DNA of 9,638 nt from Bacillota bacterium (GTDB lineage: Bacteria > Bacillota > Clostridia > Clostridiales > Clostridiaceae), in NCBI GenBank assembly GCA_023417975.1, contig JAEZDX010000368.1, positions 1-9,638 on the forward strand, written 5' to 3'. Position 1 is the stretch's first letter; each line of letters starts with the position of its first letter. Shown here piece by piece: positions 6,919-9,638 of this stretch. The position numbers and the translations under genes are program-made. Under the pieces are notes generated by a model. That model was given only the letters and a program-made list of their open reading frames with translations, did no database searches and was not told where the DNA came from.

Positions 6919-8259
6919 TTATTCTTCTACTGTTTCGCTGCGATTTGCCATAATGACGAATGGATAGTATATTACTACAGCTATTGCTAGGTTTATTAAT
7001 GCCAATAAACCAGCTTTTATATCTCCGGAAGTAGCCAAGAAAGCATTGATACCAACCGGTGTTACCCATGGCACTATAACATTTGTATATGATACTATGC
7101 CTGAAATTGTGGCTAAATAAGATATTAAAGTTAGTACTACAGGCACAACCATGAATGGAATAATTAAAACCGGACTCAATACAACAGGTAATCCGAACAT
7201 AAGTGGTTCATTTATCTGGAATATTCCCGCAGCACCAGCAAATTTAGACACTTCTCTCCAGTCTTTTCTCTTGGAACCAATGAATATTGCTATTATCAGA
7301 GCTAATGAAGCACCTGCTCCTCCAAGGTGTACGAAGGCGTCAAAGAATACAGATGTGAAAACATTATGTGCACCGGATGCGTTAGCTGCAACAGCCGGCA
7401 GATATATAGCGCTAGTGATAGGGCCAACCATGTTACCGCCATGTAATCCAAAGAACCAAAGAACTTGGATCAATAATACATAAATAATTGCTGAGAATGG
7501 GTTTTGTGATAAATGCATAAACGGATTTGTTACCCACTTGGTCATATCGTCGAATAAATTTGAATTTGAATTTGCTATTGTGTAAATAAGCGGTACAAGT
7601 GAACCAACTATAATTGCAACTGTACCAGGAATTATAGCAGCAAATGCATGGCCTACTGCCGGGGGAACGTTATCAGGCAACTTAATGGTGATATTTGCCT
7701 TCATAAGCTTAACGAATACTTCAGTAATAACTAATGTAACTATAATTGCTGTCAGCAATGCGCCGAAGTTAAAATACTGCCAACCAAAGTTACCCCAGGT
7801 TCCTAGTGTTGTAGCTCCATTTGCAAGCTTTACACCTTCCGGTAACGCAACATTAACACCTTGAGGAGTTAATGCCAGGAATCCTGCAACTGCAACTACT
7901 GCTGCGGATAACGGAGTCACATCATAGGACTTTGCCAGTTGATACGCAATTGTGAAAACCAAAACCAGTGCCAATACTGCAAAGGTTCCCCACCATATGT
8001 TTCCCATTACGGGTACAAGATATTTTCCTGTAAACTTTAAGTAACCACTAGTGTCAGGATTTAAGTTAAATACTTTTTGTGGAAAAAGAGCATCCGGTTT
8101 AAGGAATACGTTGTTTAATAATACAGCCAAGGATCCTGCCATTACAAGCGGCATCAATGCTATGAATCCATCACGGACTGCAACTAAGTGACGTTGGGCG
8201 CCGATCTTAGCAGCTACTGGAATGAAGTGTTTCTCCATCCATTTAATAAACTTTTGCAT
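6919..8259 (-). CDS. PTS lactose/cellobiose-family EIIC permease
   Basis: A 446-residue membrane permease of about ten helices, full length for the family. It binds the sugar outside and carries it in while IIB phosphorylates it. Family marks: N-terminal amphipathic start and RDGFIALMPLVMAGSLAVLL (29-48); WFFGLHGGNMVGP (268-280), with a conserved His at 273; GIFQINEPLMFGLPVVLSP (345-363), with Glu351 in the NEP motif expected to contact the sugar; and PWVTPVGINAFLATSGD (397-413) near the C-terminus. The family includes cellobiose, chitobiose, lactose and lichenan-oligosaccharide carriers, and these motifs do not decide among them. The start ATG follows AAGGGGGAAG. It lies 35 bp after the IIB gene and has no fused IIB or IIA domain. 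Confidence 0.95.
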   Translation of the reverse strand: MQKFIKWMEKHFIPVAAKIGAQRHLVAVRDGFIALMPLVMAGSLAVLLNNVFLKPDALFPQKVFNLNPDTSGYLKFTGKYLVPVMGNIWWGTFAVLALVLVFTIAYQLAKSYDVTPLSAAVVAVAGFLALTPQGVNVALPEGVKLANGATTLGTWGNFGWQYFNFGALLTAIIVTLVITEVFVKLMKANITIKLPDNVPPAVGHAFAAIIPGTVAIIVGSLVPLIYTIANSNSNLFDDMTKWVTNPFMHLSQNPFSAIIYVLLIQVLWFFGLHGGNMVGPITSAIYLPAVAANASGAHNVFTSVFFDAFVHLGGAGASLALIIAIFIGSKRKDWREVSKFAGAAGIFQINEPLMFGLPVVLSPVLIIPFMVVPVVLTLISYLATISGIVSYTNVIVPWVTPVGINAFLATSGDIKAGLLALINLAIAVVIYYPFVIMANRSETVEE

Positions 8260-8292
8260 AAAACTTCCCCCTTGTTAAATTTATTATAGACT

Positions 8293-8314
8293 CATTAGCT
8301 TAATTTAGCTAATG
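8293..8314 (-). repeat. Small stem-loop across the IIB stop codon
   Basis: CATTAGCT (8293-8300) and AGCTAATG (8307-8314) pair perfectly around a 6-nt loop, and the IIB stop codon (8295-8297) lies within one arm. There is no U-tail, so this is not a terminator. It could slow 3' exonucleases or affect reinitiation at IIC. Confidence 0.35.
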
Positions 8315-8597
8315 CATCTTCCAATACTTTTTTCCCGTTCATAGTGCCATAGGACACCATGTCAATAACTACAACCGGGACTTTGCCATGAACCATTTCT
8401 TTAATCTTTGGTTCCTGATATTTTACCTGTGGGCCAAGAAGGATAATGTCAGCCTTTTCCCAATTAGCTTTTATATCTGCTTCTCCTACTGCCCAGATAT
8501 TAACCTCTTTGCCTACTGTTGCAGCATAGTCCTTCATTTTTTTAACGAGAAGACTTGTTGACATTCCTGCAGCACAAACTAGCATAATATTAACCAT
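8295..8597 (-). CDS. PTS lactose/cellobiose-family EIIB component
   Basis: A 100-residue cytoplasmic IIB subunit of usual length. The phosphocysteine is Cys8 in the P-loop MLVCAAGMSTSLLVKKM (5-21), the hallmark of the lactose/cellobiose IIB family. The remainder (GEADIKANWEKADIILLGPQVKYQ) follows the family fold. It takes phosphate from the IIA encoded two genes downstream and gives it to the sugar held by the neighbouring IIC. It starts at ATG 8595-8597 with an AAGGAGGAAG box. As the first gene of the operon, it is preceded by a leader of about 62 nt from the predicted sigma-54 start site. Confidence 0.95.
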   Translation of the reverse strand: MVNIMLVCAAGMSTSLLVKKMKDYAATVGKEVNIWAVGEADIKANWEKADIILLGPQVKYQEPKIKEMVHGKVPVVVIDMVSYGTMNGKKVLEDALAKLS

Positions 8598-8669
8598 ATT
8601 ACTTCCTCCTTTTTGTTAAACTACAATACATACTTTAAACATTAAAAATTTGTATCTATAATTATTAAT

Positions 8670-8686
8670 AGCAAATACCGTGCCAA
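8670..8686 (-). promoter_or_regulatory. Sigma-54 (-24/-12) promoter of the PTS operon
   Basis: The minus strand reads TTGGCACGGTATTTGCT, matching the sigma-54 consensus YTGGCACGNNNNTTGCW at every fixed position. The GG lies at 8684-8683 and the GC at 8672-8671 with the required spacing. Transcription should start near 8659, 62 nt before the IIB start codon. The gene immediately upstream encodes a LevR-type protein, the class of activator that sigma-54 promoters require. Confidence 0.88.
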
Positions 8687-8692
8687 AACACT
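8685..8692 (-). promoter_or_regulatory. Inverted single copy of the enhancer motif at the -24 element
   Basis: AGTGTTTT on the minus strand directly abuts and overlaps the -24 box. It is in the opposite orientation to the five upstream copies. It may be a second binding site or chance. Confidence 0.25.
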
Positions 8693-8790
8693 GCCTATCT
8701 AAATTTAATTTTTAATTCACCTTTGAGGATTGACAATTCTTGTGCAAAACAAATTAAATTAATAATTTTTAAGAAATTACAAGGGGGAAA

Positions 8791-8890
8791 AGTGTTTTAA
8801 TAAATAATGTTAGTGTTTTGCATATTTTAAGAATGTCACCAAAATATGAGAGTAGTGTTTTAGTGTTTTATAATCTGCTATTAGTGTTTT
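8791..8890. promoter_or_regulatory. Enhancer array: five AGTGTTTT direct repeats, helically phased
   Basis: Exact AGTGTTTT copies start at 8791, 8812, 8854, 8862 and 8883; in operon direction they read AAAACACT. The distances are 21, 42, 8 and 21 bp. The copies at 8861-8873 and 8882-8894 share a 13-bp match, TAGTGTTTTATAA. The array lies about 105-205 bp upstream of the -24 element, the usual place for upstream activating sequences of sigma-54 activators. The probable ligand is the LevR-type protein encoded next door (inference). Confidence 0.7.
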
Positions 8891-8902
8891 ATAAACAGTA
8901 AG

Positions 8903-8922
8903 AAAAAAGCGCCAATCGGCGC
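8903..8922 (-). terminator. Rho-independent terminator of the LevR-type gene
   Basis: In minus-strand RNA, GCGCC (8922-8918) pairs with GGCGC (8913-8909) around the loop GATT and is followed by six U. It lies 38 bp after the regulator's stop codon and insulates the PTS operon from read-through. Confidence 0.82.
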
Positions 8923-8960
8923 ATTTATTATATCCCAACGGAAGAGCTTAAAAAACATTT

Positions 8961-9638
8961 CTAATCATTGAAAAAACGCATAATAAAGCATATGTCGTCG
9001 TCGGATACATCAATATTGTATTTCTCCTTAATTGGCTCACATGCCCTTTTAACTATTGTATAAAGTTCGCTGTTTCTCCACATATATTCCTTCTTTTCTT
9101 CAAATTCAACAATGGGAAGACCTCCGATTATTCTATCTATCATGCAGCCTATATGTAAGGAAGCCCCAATTAAAACACTCGGGTCAATCTTCACTTTCAA
9201 TTGTTCTTCCACATCTGACATAAATTTTCGTATGCTCATAAATACGTCCTCACCATCCACATTTGTCAGATGTTCTTTGAGGGTATCACCCATTTTTATA
9301 TAGGTTGTCTCAAAATCAATAATATTTTGTATAACCTTTAATGCTCTCAGACTCAATACTTCCTCCAACCCATATTGAGGAATATCAATATCCAATTTAA
9401 AGGGACTCACTATACATAAAATTCTTTTTTCTTTACTGATATTTCGCAGCTTTGTATATATGGTGTTTTTTTCAGTGAGATCTAAAGCTATTATAGCAAG
9501 CAGATTATTATCAAATTTAAGCTGCCCTTCCATAAATTTTTTAATTACTTGGGCACTTCCTTCTCCGGTAGTGCAAATTGTTATTATTGCAAAGCCCGGT
9601 GCTCTTTCCGTCTTCGATTTTTCTCTTACAATTTCATT
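8961..9638 (-). CDS. LevR/CelR-type sigma-54 activator, C-terminal part (5' end off window)
   Basis: The frame enters from the right edge without a start; 225 codons are visible and end in TAG. The in-frame ATG at 9533 is internal, since 35 codons upstream of it are coding in the same frame. Visible domains: an EIIB-like (galactitol-type) domain with TICTTGEGSA (visible residues 20-29, Cys22 in the phosphocysteine position), then a PTS regulation domain (PRD, about 130-222) with the conserved His162 in SLHIGCMIDR. This order is the C-terminal end of LevR-family enhancer-binding proteins. In this family the N-terminal helix-turn-helix and AAA+ domain activate sigma-54, while PTS components phosphorylate the PRDs and EII-like domains to tune activity. 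The adjacent consensus sigma-54 promoter and repeat array make it the likely activator of the PTS operon. The AAA+ part is not visible here. Confidence 0.88.
   Translation of the reverse strand, partial: NEIVREKSKTERAPGFAIITICTTGEGSAQVIKKFMEGQLKFDNNLLAIIALDLTEKNTIYTKLRNISKEKRILCIVSPFKLDIDIPQYGLEEVLSLRALKVIQNIIDFETTYIKMGDTLKEHLTNVDGEDVFMSIRKFMSDVEEQLKVKIDPSVLIGASLHIGCMIDRIIGGLPIVEFEEKKEYMWRNSELYTIVKRACEPIKEKYNIDVSDDDICFIMRFFND

Noticed and set aside
6866..7069. A 67-codon minus-strand frame overlapping the end of the IIC gene
   Set aside because: It is out of frame with a well-supported permease, reads through the intercistronic hairpin and has no recognisable content.
7151..7483. A 110-codon plus-strand frame
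   Set aside because: It is antisense to the conserved NEP and LHG regions of the IIC gene; its composition is explained by the permease on the other strand.
8791..8890. CRISPR array
   Set aside because: The repeats are only 8 bp with uneven spacing and no cas genes nearby; position and phasing fit a sigma-54 enhancer.
8598..8960. CcpA catabolite-response (cre) site upstream of the PTS operon
   Set aside because: No sequence near the cre consensus with its central CG was found between the predicted promoter and the IIB start.
8961..9533. A separate 190-residue gene starting at ATG 9533
   Set aside because: The same frame is open for 35 more codons to the window edge, and those encode the EIIB-like Cys motif, so the ATG is internal to a larger LevR-type protein.

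Overview
The window reads as a low-GC, anaerobic member of the Bacillota, most likely in the class Clostridia. It is AT-rich, with strong AGGAGG-type ribosome binding sites, short intergenic gaps and many T-tailed hairpins. It carries a cellobiose-family PTS under a sigma-54/LevR-type regulator and an RnfC/PrdC-like redox protein typical of amino-acid-fermenting clostridia. The species cannot be named from this stretch.

Left part (1-2192). The 5' portion of a PrdC/RnfC-like electron-transfer protein runs off the left edge on the minus strand. It is divergent from a LysR-family regulator on the plus strand. The 409-bp region between them holds a large hairpin that folds much better in the minus-strand RNA, a near-consensus -10 for lysR inside an inverted repeat, and further copies of the same 8-bp motif. 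LysR ends in a 4-bp convergent overlap with an EamA-family permease.

Middle part (2189-4962), all minus strand. A family-9 glycoside hydrolase (GH9) with no signal peptide lies 58 bp upstream of the EamA gene. A rho-independent terminator upstream of the GH9 gene separates it from the next operon, so GH9-EamA is probably its own transcription unit.

Right part (4963-8960), minus strand. This is a compact operon in the order PTS IIB, PTS IIC, PTS IIA, DUF3284 (SRPBCC-like), DUF871/GH170 (MupG family). It starts at a consensus sigma-54 -24/-12 promoter (8670-8686). About 105-205 bp upstream of that promoter lie five direct copies of AGTGTTTT (AAAACACT in the direction of transcription), spaced mostly by 21 or 42 bp, which is an integer number of helical turns. 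The C-terminal part of a LevR/CelR-type sigma-54 activator (EIIB-like domain plus PRD) enters from the right edge and stops at its own terminator just before this array. Activator, enhancer array, promoter and operon therefore form one readable regulatory unit.

Working model (inference): the PTS imports and phosphorylates a disaccharide or short oligosaccharide, and the GH170 protein hydrolyses the 6-phospho-glycoside in the cytoplasm. DUF3284 has an unknown accessory role. The cytoplasmic GH9 trims related unphosphorylated oligosaccharides. No GH1 or GH4 6-phospho-glycosidase is present in the window, which makes the GH170 protein the best candidate for the hydrolytic step.
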